Below are positions 24,684 to 33,581 of a stretch of 64,000 nucleotides of DNA, in pieces. Position 1 is the stretch's first letter; every line of letters starts with the position of its first letter. Location: positions 1 through 64,000 of the forward strand of contig CAZWBR010000020.1 of assembly GCA_964632305.1 (NCBI GenBank), written 5' to 3'. Both the position numbers and the translations under genes were made by a program. This stretch comes from CAZWBR01 sp964632305. Lineage in GTDB: Bacteria; Bacteroidota; Bacteroidia; Bacteroidales; Prolixibacteraceae. The notes beneath the pieces were generated by a model. The model ran no database searches. It was not told where the DNA came from and saw nothing but the letters and a program-made list of their open reading frames with translations.

Positions 24684-25192
24684 AGTCAGAATATAAAAAT
24701 TCCCAATTACCTCAATGCTTCCCCTTATTGAATAATAATGTTAAGTCAGGATTTTTTCCGGGAATGGGTATTTGAGATCTGACTCTTTTTCTTTGCTGAG
24801 CGAACCGGTCATGATTGCAGGCCTTTCGTGGATATCAGTTATCTGCATTTTTTCGGACGTTTGAAGTTTAATCACGAATTAATCTGAATATGGTCTTTAA
24901 TATAAGGGTTAAGTTGCCAATTACCTTTGTGTCTTAACACAGGTACTTTTCTTAGGTAAAGCAATGAGCAATAATAAATGCCCTCAATCAAAACCTGATT
25001 CATCTCATGCAAAGAAAATTTCCCCTTTATAGGAATGCCACCTATTTTGTTACCACTTTTTCCCAACTTTTTTTATTTTTTTTTACCGTGGTCCGCTAAA
25101 GAGCCTTATGGTGTTGATTATCAATGGTAAATTCTACTCTGCAAAATCGTTCTTTTATGGGCTGATTCATTTGGTATTGAATTCTGTATGGA

Positions 25193-25354
25193 GAGATTCC
25201 TCGCTTCGCGTCGGATTGACAGATCGCTTGATAATCAACGGGGAAGTAGGGGGTGGGGTATGGCGGCGGAGCCGCCATACCCCACCCCCTACTTCCCTAA
25301 AACGTTCCTGGAGCCCTGTCATTCCGATTGTAGCGAAGCGGAAAGAGGAATCTC
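25193..25354. repeat. Composite palindrome with a 27-bp perfect inner stem
   Basis: Inner arms 25241-25267 and 25271-25297 are exact reverse complements of 27 bp around a 3-nt apex (GGGAAGTAGG... to ...CCTACTTCCC). Outer arms are imperfect: GAGATTCCTC (25193) with GAGGAATCTC (25345), plus CGGATTGACAG with CTGTCATTCCG. The outer type, with GGAATGACAG and GAGATTCCTC, is a widespread dispersed palindrome in Bacteroidota genomes as I recall. Confidence 0.85.
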
Positions 25355-25452
25355 AACCTTATCGCACAAATTCCTTCAATAAGCTGATATTCTATCCAAT
25401 ATGAGCATTTTCTGAAGAAACCGGATTATATGTGATAATCTCAGTTGCAATT

Positions 25453-25670
25453 CTGTCAGTGGTATTGCAGCAATGCATGAGCCCTGTGAAGAGGAGAGAT
25501 AGAAGAAGCCGGAGGTCTGAAAGACCGGTATGTGCTGGCCGGATTTGATAAACTGGTTTTGTGTCGATACAATACATGCCGGCTTTACAGGCCTTTGAGG
25601 CACTATCGTTGATCCTTTCCACAGGCCTGGCGCCCTGTGCTTTCACCTGTCGGATCTTCGGCCCTTTGAC
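25453..25670 (-). repeat. Dispersed hairpin-rich repeat, copy 1
   Basis: This segment is the inverted homologue of 31951-32180. Shared blocks include AAGCACAGG, AAAGGCCTGTAA, GCCGGCATGTATT and CAGACCTCC. It is made of consecutive small palindromes such as GGTCTGAAAGACC and GGCCTGGCGCC. An accidental reading frame crosses both copies and is not taken as a gene. Confidence 0.75.
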
Positions 25671-25679
25671 CGCTATTAT

Positions 25680-26030
25680 TATTTTATTGCTACTTTCCCC
25701 ATTGACCCTAACGCAGAGAACAATTTCCCAAAAAGATGCAGTGCCGTAGGGCCCTCTCATCGGTCGTTCCGTCCCTGTTTTATCCGGCACAATGCGTCGG
25801 AAACAGAATCATCCCGTCAGGGATTTTACCTGGGGAGTAAGTTGTTTCCGAAAATGGGGCGATTGTCCGGTATGGGGCAAAACCACAGAGGTTTGGCCTC
25901 TTTCAATTCCTGCCTGTTTTTCTTAAGGCAGATCCGGTCATTGGCTGCGAAGCGAAAAATCCTGTTGAACAACCGGACGATAATTATTTGTTAACAATAA
26001 TTATAATAATTATATTTCGGTGATGTTCCG
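25680..26030. other. Intergenic stretch without a gene
   Basis: Between the dispersed repeat and the first peptide gene I see no supportable gene. The only local signal is the TAATAGG/TTTGTTACC motif at 26090-26130, which recurs at about 25030 and 31560. Confidence 0.5.
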
Positions 26031-26035
26031 TTTGT

Positions 26036-26043
26036 TATATTTG
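26036..26043 (+). promoter_or_regulatory. -7 box upstream of the first peptide gene
   Basis: TATATTTG matches TAnnTTTG exactly. A TTTC sits about 17 bp upstream. The predicted transcript would have a leader of about 105 nt before the ATG at 26155. Confidence 0.5.
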
Positions 26044-26154
26044 AACGGGGGAACGGTGTTAAAAAAAGGTTGTTGCCGCATTTTTTTCCAAAAAAGCGGT
26101 AACAAATTGGCACTGATCCCTATTAATTCCTGTATTTATTTAACATTTATTCTT

Positions 26155-26301
26155 ATGAAAAGAGAACTTCTAAAAATGGTTGAACAGCGTTTTGCGACTG
26201 ACAAGCGCTCGAGCCTGCAACCGGTGAATTGTGAAAACCGGGGTGATGATGATCCTCCAACTGGTGGCGGTGGTGGGAATCCTCCGCCCCCGGGGAAATA
26301 A
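26155..26301 (+). CDS. 48-residue acidic/Gly-Pro-rich peptide, copy A
   Basis: The ATG at 26155 gives a peptide with a basic, helical N-terminus (MKRELLKMVEQRFATDKR), one Cys, an acidic patch DDDPP and a Gly/Pro tail ending NPPPPGK. It has no signal peptide. The tail pattern (Cys, Asp-rich, DDDPP, PPPP, Lys end) and the 3' untranslated region are shared with the peptide gene 200 bp downstream. A leader-plus-core precursor or a protease substrate is possible. It lies upstream of, and in the same direction as, the TPR-CHAT protease. Confidence 0.55.
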   Translation: MKRELLKMVEQRFATDKRSSLQPVNCENRGDDDPPTGGGGGNPPPPGK

Positions 26302-26353
26302 TCCCAGATTGAATCTTAAATTCAATCAGACTGGATTTTTTTCTTTTTGCCCG

Positions 26354-26390
26354 AAAGAGGGATCACGGTTAGTGAACCCTCTTTTTTTTT
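26354..26390 (+). terminator. Terminator of peptide gene A
   Basis: AAAGAGGG/CCCTCTTT stem with a 15-nt loop and a T9 run, preceded by TTTTTGCCCG. The same context recurs after the second peptide gene. Confidence 0.8.
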
Positions 26391-26498
26391 AAACATAGTT
26401 GAAAAAAAATGCGCACACTCGCCATATCTTTCATTTTTTTTTTTTTTGATGAATGTTTTTAAACAGTATTAATATTCATTAAAAAACTTAAACTTGTT

Positions 26499-26687
26499 AT
26501 GAAAAAGCTAATTGTTTTAATAGCTGTTTTTGGCATGTTTGGTTTTGTGATTAACAAAGCTCAAGCACAAAAAACGGTTAAGGCCACAGAAAGCTTTATT
26601 GCAAGCTCACTAATTGTGAGTGATGATTGCCCCAATGATGACGATCCTCCCGGTCCAAATCCTCCTCCTCCACCCCCGAAGGAATAA
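26499..26687 (+). CDS. 62-residue exported acidic/proline-rich peptide, copy B
   Basis: Signal peptide MKKLIVLIAVFGMFGFVI with cleavage likely after KAQA (residue 23). The mature peptide is about 38 residues and ends DDCPNDDDPPGPN followed by six prolines and KE. It has one Cys and a strongly acidic patch. It shares the Cys/DDDPP/poly-Pro tail and the downstream terminator block with peptide A, so the two are likely diverged copies, one exported and one not. The next gene is the TPR-CHAT protease, 260 bp downstream. Confidence 0.65.
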   Translation: MKKLIVLIAVFGMFGFVINKAQAQKTVKATESFIASSLIVSDDCPNDDDPPGPNPPPPPPKE

Positions 26688-26733
26688 TTCCTGGTTGAGC
26701 CTTAATTCAAGCAGGCTGAATTTTTTTTGCCCG

Positions 26734-26766
26734 AAAGAGGGATCATTAACCGTGACCCTCTTTTTT
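26734..26766 (+). terminator. Terminator of peptide gene B
   Basis: AAAGAGGG/CCCTCTTT stem and T run. The 5' block GCCCGAAAGAGGGATCA is identical to that at 26349-26365. Confidence 0.8.
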
Positions 26767-26945
26767 CTTTTTCCACAGGAAGTCGCGTGATTACGGCTCC
26801 CCGGGGTTGTATCAGCCGGTTTGCCGGTGTCTTGTTTATTGTAAAGTTCAATGATGAAGTATTTTGAGAATTCGCGTGATAATATTTCGTGTCTGAATAA
26901 CAATTGTTAAATTAGCCCGTTAATTGGGTTAATCAACGTCGGGTC

Positions 26946-29738
26946 ATGAAATTTAGCATCGTGATATTTTTTCTGAATCTCTTTTTTTACGGGTCGCTTT
27001 ATTCGGCTTCGGCCATTTCGTGCGATTCCGTACAGGGCGTTTATTCCCGGTGCATGGACAAAATTAAAGCCGGTGATACCCGGAATTTAACAGATACACT
27101 TCACTCCCTGCTACAACCGGGTCTCCCGGTCACCCCGATCCAACGAGCCATTATCTTTACCAGACTGGGTTGGATCAGTTCTTCAACGAGTCGGTACGAG
27201 GAAAGCCTTGGATACTTTAATAAAGCTGAAAATATCTATGATTCAGAAGGATTAAATGATAAGGACCAACTGGCCATTTTGTATTTTTATAAGGGGAATT
27301 CCCTTCATTATATCGGATATTTCAGCAAAGCGTTGGAGTACTATGAAAAAGTTTTACGGATGGTATTATATGAATATCATCCGTCAGACCGAATCGTTCG
27401 GAATTGGTATGTTGCAGATCTGCATAGCAAGATAGGCGCTATTTATCTCGATCAGAAGAATTATACCGAAGCGATTGAAATGTTCCAAAAGAGCCTGTCG
27501 TTGAGAGATTCGTATGGTTTAAAGGATAAAGGTTGGGTATTTTATGTGATGGCCAAGGCCTATGAAGAAATGGGAAACAAGTCGGAAGCCCTAAACTATT
27601 ACGAACTAGCCATCGGGGATGAGATCGGACAAAAAGGAGCGAATTCGGCAAGGTTGGGGGAGATGTACCGTTATTGCGGGAGGTTGCTGCTTTCGTTAGG
27701 CGAGGTGGAAAAAGGATTATTGTTTTATCAAAAAGCTGTCCAGAACCTCCGGATGAACAAAGGGGAAAAGGGGGGGATGCTTTCGTCCACTTACCTGTTG
27801 CAGGGCAATTATTACCGTTCGATCGGCGATTTTCAGGGGGCGCTGGATTATTACCAGAAAGCGCTGATCGCCGTTTCACCTTCGTTCAATAATCCCGATG
27901 TAAAGGCCAACCCGCCTATCGACAATTCGCTGCTCGATTTCAGCCTCCTATATGCGCTGCGGCGAAAATCGGAAGCGCTGAAGCTCTATGCTGAGACAAC
28001 CGGCGATAAGCAACTGAAATATGCCCGTCTGACCCAGGCGCTTCAAACCATTGAACCCGCGGTAGAGCTGATCAACAACATGCGGGTTGATTTTGAGAGC
28101 GCCGGAAACCGGATGTTTTTTACCGGAACGCATAAATATATCATTGTGAATGCCATCGAAAATGCCTTGGCGCTCTTCGATCTGACCCGTGACGGGCAAT
28201 ATCTTGAAAAGGCTTACACTTTTGCGCGGCAATGCAAATCGAACGAACTTAAATATGAGATGGCCCGTGAAGCCGGGTTGAGCGGGCAAGATATCCCCGA
28301 TTCGCTGAAGGCCAAAGTGAATAGCGTGGAAAAAGAGATTGCCGATATCGAATACTTTATCCGCAACAGCCAAAGCAACGGCGCTCCCGATTCCCAAAGA
28401 ATTGATAGCTGGAAAGACCGTCTTTTTGACCTGAACCGTGAACGTGAAAAGATACTGCAACAGATCGAAAAAAAGGATCCGGTTTTCAATAAAAGGTTAT
28501 TGAGCAACGATAGTGAATCGTTGAAAAAGATACAACGTCAGCTGAGACCCGACGAGAGTGTGCTGGAGTATGTCTTCTCGAAAAATGAAGAGGATGGGAA
28601 CGCGAAACTTTTCACCTTCGTAGTGACCGCTGATAAGCTTTATTCTACCACTTCCTCGCTTGACAGTACGGCATTGGCCGGGTTCGATTTTATCAGCCGG
28701 GAGCTGTCGCGACCCTCTTCGGACGGGAATGCCCTGGCCACCTATAACCGGTTGGGAAGTGAGCTGTACCGTGCTTACCGGATATTGATCGAGCCGGTTG
28801 AGAAACAGTTGGCCGGTAAAAAACTGGTGGTTATCCCCGATGAAAAGATTGGCTATTTACCTTTCGATGCTTTCGTAACCTCTTTTCAAAAAACGGTAAA
28901 TGTCGATTATGCAGGATTGGATTACCTGGTCAATCATTATACTATTTCGTATGCCTGCCTGGCCAATAACCGGCTGAAAGAGGGTGGCCGGAATAACCGG
29001 GTTCCCGGGGTGGCCGGTTTCGCCCCCGACTATAAGAACATCAAAGTATTGGATGGTCCCGGTTTCCAACCCTTGAAAGAATCGGCAAATGAGGTCCGTA
29101 ATATTCTGAAATGGTTCGATGGCAAGGTCTATGAGGGACCGGAGGCCACGCGGTCGAATTTTAACCTGGTAAGAGAAAAGAATAAAATCCTCCATTTCGC
29201 GATGCATGCCGTGGCGGATCACGAGAATGCCGGATCGTCATACCTTGTTTTTACCCCGGAGAAGGATGCCCTGACCGGATCGAAGCTCTTTAATTATGAG
29301 ATTGGCCAGATGCGGATCGTCTCGCCCATGGTGGTGCTGAGCGCCTGCGATACGGGCAACGGGATTCTTTACAGTGGCGAAGGGGTGCTTAGCCTGGCCC
29401 GTAATTTTATCCTTGCGGGCGTCCCGTCTGTCGTGGAGAGCTTATGGCCGGTCGAAGATGTTGCCGGATCGAAAATAATGGATAGCTTCTATCAATATCT
29501 TTCACAGGGAAAACCCAAAGATGAAGCGTTGCAGTTGGCCAAGCTCGATTACCTGAACAATACCTCGCCTTCGTTTGTCCATCCCCATTATTGGGCCTCG
29601 TATGCCCTGCTGGGCGATCATTCCGTCCTGGTTAAACCCTGGTGGAGCCGGGGAGTGGTCTTATATGGCGCCGCGGCGCTGTTGTTACTGCTCGTCGGGT
29701 TCCTGATCCGTCACTTCAGATCGTTCAGGATGTTTTGA
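26946..29738 (+). CDS. TPR-CHAT caspase-like protease, exported and membrane-anchored
   Basis: 930 residues. Signal peptide (1-24). TPR-type helical repeats (about 65-310: DQLAILYFYKGNSLHYIG, NYTEAIEMFQKSL, GDFQGALDYYQKAL). Helical linker (about 350-510). CHAT domain (about 590-895) with the conserved VVIPDEKIGYLPFDAF, a catalytic His in ILHFAMHAVAD (His754) and Cys in VVLSACDTG (Cys801), then SLWPVEDV and HYWASYALLGD. A C-terminal transmembrane helix (about 903-922) and a short basic tail would anchor it with the protease outside the cytoplasm. It overlaps the convergent anti-sigma gene end by 28 bp. Two small peptide genes upstream are candidate substrates. Confidence 0.88.
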   Translation: MKFSIVIFFLNLFFYGSLYSASAISCDSVQGVYSRCMDKIKAGDTRNLTDTLHSLLQPGLPVTPIQRAIIFTRLGWISSSTSRYEESLGYFNKAENIYDSEGLNDKDQLAILYFYKGNSLHYIGYFSKALEYYEKVLRMVLYEYHPSDRIVRNWYVADLHSKIGAIYLDQKNYTEAIEMFQKSLSLRDSYGLKDKGWVFYVMAKAYEEMGNKSEALNYYELAIGDEIGQKGANSARLGEMYRYCGRLLLSLGEVEKGLLFYQKAVQNLRMNKGEKGGMLSSTYLLQGNYYRSIGDFQGALDYYQKALIAVSPSFNNPDVKANPPIDNSLLDFSLLYALRRKSEALKLYAETTGDKQLKYARLTQALQTIEPAVELINNMRVDFESAGNRMFFTGTHKYIIVNAIENALALFDLTRDGQYLEKAYTFARQCKSNELKYEMAREAGLSGQDIPDSLKAKVNSVEKEIADIEYFIRNSQSNGAPDSQRIDSWKDRLFDLNREREKILQQIEKKDPVFNKRLLSNDSESLKKIQRQLRPDESVLEYVFSKNEEDGNAKLFTFVVTADKLYSTTSSLDSTALAGFDFISRELSRPSSDGNALATYNRLGSELYRAYRILIEPVEKQLAGKKLVVIPDEKIGYLPFDAFVTSFQKTVNVDYAGLDYLVNHYTISYACLANNRLKEGGRNNRVPGVAGFAPDYKNIKVLDGPGFQPLKESANEVRNILKWFDGKVYEGPEATRSNFNLVREKNKILHFAMHAVADHENAGSSYLVFTPEKDALTGSKLFNYEIGQMRIVSPMVVLSACDTGNGILYSGEGVLSLARNFILAGVPSVVESLWPVEDVAGSKIMDSFYQYLSQGKPKDEALQLAKLDYLNNTSPSFVHPHYWASYALLGDHSVLVKPWWSRGVVLYGAAALLLLLVGFLIRHFRSFRMF

Positions 29739-30730
29739 GCCTTTTTCATGTAAAACTTCTGATCGGCCAGTTCTTCAAGGATTGGCTTTGCCTTTTGGGT
29801 ATCGCCGCTCTTCAGGTAACAGAGCCCCAGGTACCATTTAGCTTCCTGGTTGAACTGGTCGGAGCTGCTGAGCAACGATTTAAAGAGTTCGATCGCCTGG
29901 GGATAATCGCCGTTGGCGGTTTTGGTCAAACCCGAGTAAAGCAAAACTTCGGGAGCTAATGGTCCCTCATTTTGTTGTCTTAGCTGATCGAACTTAAGGT
30001 TCGCCTCGTTGTAGTTTGCAGCAAGGTAGAGATCTATCCCTTCCCTGAAAAGCTGATCAGTCTCCTGATTATTGCCCCTGGCCTGGAACGAATTGTCAGT
30101 CAGCGGCTGATAGTAGGTTTCGAATAACTCGTCAGGGGTATAGGTGGGCTTGGCCGCATTATTAAAAAGTAGTGCTATGGCGAAAAGGATGACGATTAAT
30201 CCCAATCCGGCGCCAATCAATCTGCCGGATCTGGAGAATCTTTCTTTTGGCCTTGCCGGCGGGAGATCTTTTCTGCGTCGTTCCGAAGCCTCTATAATTG
30301 CAGCAATATCAATGGCATCGTTGGCGTGGATAGCCGCTTTTTTCCGGGGTTGCCATTCTCTTACCCAATCACCGGTAACCTGATCGATTTTATTGACGAT
30401 CATCTCGATCTCTGCTTTTTGCAGTTGTTCGTCGAATTCTTCTTCAAGGGTATCGACACTCTTGGGGGTCTCTTTCTTATTCTGATGCAATTTCCCCAGG
30501 AACTCCCGGATATCATCTTTCGACATAGCCTCAGCTAATTTGAGATCAGGATCCCGTTCGGCTTCGTCGAGGCCGATCCTCATCTTCATATAGCTATCGA
30601 GCCGAAGTTGCAGGTTATACTCCAAACGCAACTGATGATTGAATTCCAGTTCCGACTCAAACTGCTCCCTCTCCGCCTGGGTAAGTTCTCCAAGCAGGTA
30701 ACTTAAAATAAGATTGGTATAATTTGTCAT
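29711..30730 (-). CDS. Anti-sigma-like membrane protein with C-terminal TPR repeats
   Basis: 339 residues. N-terminal cytoplasmic part (about 1-168) begins NLILSYLLGELTQAEREQFE, the zinc-less anti-sigma-like start common in Bacteroidota. One transmembrane helix (about 170-191). C-terminal about 145 residues carry two or three TPR-like helix pairs (ELFETYYQPL, GDYPQAIELFKSLL, SGDTQKAKPILEELA). Start 16 nt after the sigma-factor stop, so operonic with it. It likely holds the sigma factor at the membrane until an envelope signal is received. The 3' end overlaps the TPR-CHAT gene. Confidence 0.75.
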   Translation of the reverse strand: MTNYTNLILSYLLGELTQAEREQFESELEFNHQLRLEYNLQLRLDSYMKMRIGLDEAERDPDLKLAEAMSKDDIREFLGKLHQNKKETPKSVDTLEEEFDEQLQKAEIEMIVNKIDQVTGDWVREWQPRKKAAIHANDAIDIAAIIEASERRRKDLPPARPKERFSRSGRLIGAGLGLIVILFAIALLFNNAAKPTYTPDELFETYYQPLTDNSFQARGNNQETDQLFREGIDLYLAANYNEANLKFDQLRQQNEGPLAPEVLLYSGLTKTANGDYPQAIELFKSLLSSSDQFNQEAKWYLGLCYLKSGDTQKAKPILEELADQKFYMKKAQNILNDLK

Positions 30731-30746
30731 CTTCCAGAAGATTAGG

Positions 30747-31331
30747 TTATTGCTTAATATTCAGGTTTTTTTCCAATTCTTTATAGTCGGGATGGCTCAT
30801 GATCCGCCTTTTCAGTTCTTTCATACACTGGCTTTTCTTCTTGCGCAGAAAAGCATAACTGCAATCGAGCACCATGGCGATTTTTTCCGGGGGGATTTCC
30901 TTCCAGTACATCTTCAGGATCGTCCGGCATTGATCGTCGATGCCCTGGTAGCTCAACATGAAAATGTTCTCGTAGAATTGTTGGTCGGCCCGTTCGGTGA
31001 AGTCTTCATTTTTATGAAACGCCCCCGATTGGGACTTGTAATTTTTGGCAGCCTTACGTTTGTCCAAAACTATCATCCAGAGGTTTTTACATATGGCATA
31101 GAGATAGGTGGAAAGCGAGCTGACCAGAATTAAATTACCCGCCCTGACTTTTTCAATCAGAATAAACAGGGCATCCTGGAACAGATCTTTGGCATCTTCT
31201 TCATTTCCGCCATTCTTAATAACAAAATAGCTTATTATTGGAAGCTGCTCTTTGACAAGATATTTGATGACTTTACCGTCTCCAGCCTTCAATCGGCTGA
31301 GGATCTCTTCATCACTGTATTTCCGGTTCAT
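30747..31331 (-). CDS. ECF-type RNA polymerase sigma factor
   Basis: 194 residues. Region 2 (about 15-95) includes NEEDAKDLFQDALFILIEKV and STYLYAICKNLWMIVL; region 4 (about 125-185) includes the helix-turn-helix KEIPPEKIAMVLDCSYAFLRKKKSQCMKEL. The length and architecture fit group IV sigma factors. First gene of the sigma/anti-sigma operon, with an exact TATATTTG box 20 bp before the ATG. Genes of the CHAT module and the peptides are natural candidate targets, by proximity only. Confidence 0.85.
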   Translation of the reverse strand: MNRKYSDEEILSRLKAGDGKVIKYLVKEQLPIISYFVIKNGGNEEDAKDLFQDALFILIEKVRAGNLILVSSLSTYLYAICKNLWMIVLDKRKAAKNYKSQSGAFHKNEDFTERADQQFYENIFMLSYQGIDDQCRTILKMYWKEIPPEKIAMVLDCSYAFLRKKKSQCMKELKRRIMSHPDYKELEKNLNIKQ

Positions 31332-31350
31332 AGTTGATTATGTGGTACTA

Positions 31351-31358
31351 CAAATATA
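31351..31358 (-). promoter_or_regulatory. -7 box for the sigma/anti-sigma operon
   Basis: Minus-strand TATATTTG, exact TAnnTTTG, 20 bp before the ATG of the sigma-factor gene. Confidence 0.6.
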
Positions 31359-31950
31359 AGAAATATAGGCGAGAAAGAGGTGGAAAATATTCGTTGAATC
31401 ATGAAATGATCCCTCAAACCATGAAGAATTTTTACGGCCAAATATCTTACTGCCCTGTCCCGGATGGAACCATACCCGATAATATCAAAGAACAATTACA
31501 ATAATCGCCATTCCGACCTCCATAATCTTTTGATTATCTCCGTCGTTCTGGTTTTATTATTAATAGGAATCATTCCATTTTTGTTACCGCTTTTTCCCTG
31601 TTTTTTTTGCTTAATCCGGAAAATATTTTTCCGGGAGTTGTTTCTTAAATGGTAAGTATCAGTTAATGTGGACGGTAAGCGTGTTTGTGGGGTTGATGCA
31701 ATAATGCCATGTCCTGCCGGGAAACTACCCTGAAAATTGCCATAATGATAATTCATATTTTACGGTATTCACCTGATCATTAAATATCAAATAATATCCT
31801 TACTGTCCGATAAAATGCAGGAGATTCTTCGTTTCGCTGTCAATGAAAGAGCCCTACTCCATTAATCGCCCCTCATTGCGTTTCATCATTTTGGGGAGTT
31901 ATATTCTATGTTATGGTATAAGAAGAAGTCCTTATTATGAGCATTAAGCC

Positions 31951-32180
31951 GATCAAAGGGCCGAAGGTCCGATAGGTGAAAGCACAGGCCGAAAGGCCTG
32001 TGGAAACGGTCAACGTTAGTACCTCAAAGGCCTGTAAGGCCGGCATGTATTTTATCAATATAAAACCATTTCATCAAATTAGGTCAACACATGCCGGTCC
32101 TTCAGACCTCCAATTTCCTCTATATCCCCATTTCACAGGGCTTACGCCCTGTGCTGCCACATGTCGACCCTACAGGTCTG
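31951..32180 (+). repeat. Dispersed hairpin-rich repeat, copy 2
   Basis: Homologous, in opposite orientation, to 25453-25670. Consecutive palindromes: GGGCCGAAGGTCC, AGGCCGAAAGGCCT, GGCCTGTAAGGCC, GGTCCTTCAGACC, GGGCTTACGCCC. The whole 31.36-32.66 kb stretch has no supportable gene. Confidence 0.75.
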
Positions 32181-32205
32181 GCGTAATAAATCGTTATTCA
32201 GATAG

Positions 32206-32238
32206 AGCTTTTCCAAAGTTCCAAACTTTGGAAAAGCT
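32206..32238. repeat. 33-bp perfect palindrome, copy 1
   Basis: Arms AGCTTTTCCAAAGTT and AACTTTGGAAAAGCT around CCA. It is the exact reverse complement of the 33 bp at 60120-60152 inside the transposase gene. Confidence 0.9.
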
Positions 32239-32663
32239 TTACAGATTCTTTGTGTTAACAATCAGGAAAACAGCCCGGATTTGTGCCTCACAATCTCATC
32301 TGAATCAATTTCATCGGTTCGTAGAATTAAAACCATAAACTTTTAGAATGTCCAATAAAATTTGTCTTTGAGATTGCTCTTTCCACTTCGCATCTGAATC
32401 CAAAAGCACTAATAACTATAAACATTTTAGAAAAATTTGATAGTCGTGTCATGACCTGGAGTCGCACTCCGACTTACTTTATCACTATTTCTGTGATTAG
32501 TCCCGCAATGCTAAATCTCAACCCAAAATCATTAACCGATATTTTATCGGGAAGTAATCATAAAATATCACCGAAGCAGCCCATCGCGGGCCAAATGAAG
32601 AATCTCGGGCAATTTACCGGGCATCCTTATTTTACTTTGATTATTTCGGTATTTTTAGCCCTG

Positions 32664-33581
32664 ATGAGAAGGGAAATATTAAAAGGCTATATTCTGACTT
32701 TGCTCGCAACCGTTGCGTTCAGCAATGTATATGTTTTCAGTAAAGCGGCGCTGAACGAAATGTTGTTGCCGGTCTTTCTGTTCTATCTCTTTTCGATCGG
32801 TTTCGTGGTGAACCTGGCCGTTTTTATCTATAACGGAAAATTCAGGGCCATTAGCCAGGCGATCAGGAAGATGTGGTGGGTGTTCCCGACTCTGGGCCTG
32901 ATTGAGATATTTACCGTTACCACTTTCTATGCCGGGGTAAATGCCATTAAAGAACCTGCCGTAACCGGTTTCCTTGGGAATCTTTATCCTCTGTTTACCA
33001 CCATCCTTGGGGTCATCTTTTTGAAAGAGCGTTTTTCGCCCATCGAAAGTGTGGGCATCGTCCTGGTCTTTGCCGGAGCTTTGCTTACCGGCTACTCGGG
33101 CGATCTGGGGTGGAGCGATTTCTTTATCCCTGGAATCAGTCTGGTGGCGCTGAATTGTTTAGGGGCCGCTGTGGCCACCGTGATTGTTCGCTCGAAGGTG
33201 GGTAACCTCCCTCCCGAATTACTGAGCCTGAACCGGACGGCCTGGTTAGTGCTTTACTCCGCGATTTGGGTCTTAATTGAAGGCCGTTCTTTGAATATCT
33301 CCTCCATGGCCCTAACCAATACCGCCATAGCGGCTTTGATGGAACCTGTATTGTCGATCCTTCTCTTATATAAGGCTTTCCAATATATTGAAGCCTCGCG
33401 TGGGACGATTATCCAGTCTTTAAAAGGCCTGATCGTTATTCCGGTGGCCTGGCTCTATTTCGGAACTTTGCCTTATAACTATCAAATAGTCGGGGGGGTG
33501 ATTGCGACCGTGGGTGTCATGGTTATGGCCCTGGGGCAACATGCGGTGAGTTATGTGAGACGAAATCATTTCCAAAGATAA
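32664..33581 (+). CDS. EamA/DMT-family transporter
   Basis: 305 residues from the ATG at 32664. A longer frame starts at 32451 but its first 71 codons are not membrane-like and lack family similarity. About ten transmembrane helices in two EamA repeats (about 5-140 and 155-290), each with the typical short linkers (KEPAVTGFLGNLYPLFTTILGVIFLKERFSPIE and TNTAIAALMEPVLSILLLYKAFQY). Probable drug/metabolite exporter, substrate unknown. The stop codon lies inside a hairpin that also ends the convergent gene. Confidence 0.88.
   Translation: MRREILKGYILTLLATVAFSNVYVFSKAALNEMLLPVFLFYLFSIGFVVNLAVFIYNGKFRAISQAIRKMWWVFPTLGLIEIFTVTTFYAGVNAIKEPAVTGFLGNLYPLFTTILGVIFLKERFSPIESVGIVLVFAGALLTGYSGDLGWSDFFIPGISLVALNCLGAAVATVIVRSKVGNLPPELLSLNRTAWLVLYSAIWVLIEGRSLNISSMALTNTAIAALMEPVLSILLLYKAFQYIEASRGTIIQSLKGLIVIPVAWLYFGTLPYNYQIVGGVIATVGVMVMALGQHAVSYVRRNHFQR

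Noticed and set aside
26155..26687. Bacterial gasdermin partners of the CHAT protease
   Set aside because: Gasdermins are about 250 residues or more with a lipidated N-terminus; these peptides are 48 and 62 residues and proline-rich.
31464..31655. 63-codon frame with one hydrophobic stretch
   Set aside because: The hydrophobic part comes from T-rich DNA of a dispersed motif; there is no ribosome-binding context or conservation visible.
31976..32338. 120-codon frame over the dispersed repeat, with a counterpart at 25392-25790
   Set aside because: The two frames are similar because the underlying repeat is, the codons consist of hairpin sequence, and the upstream and downstream parts diverge. 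It is repeat DNA, not a gene family.
32451..32663. Upstream extension of the EamA transporter
   Set aside because: 71 extra residues without membrane character; the family begins at MRREILKGYILT.
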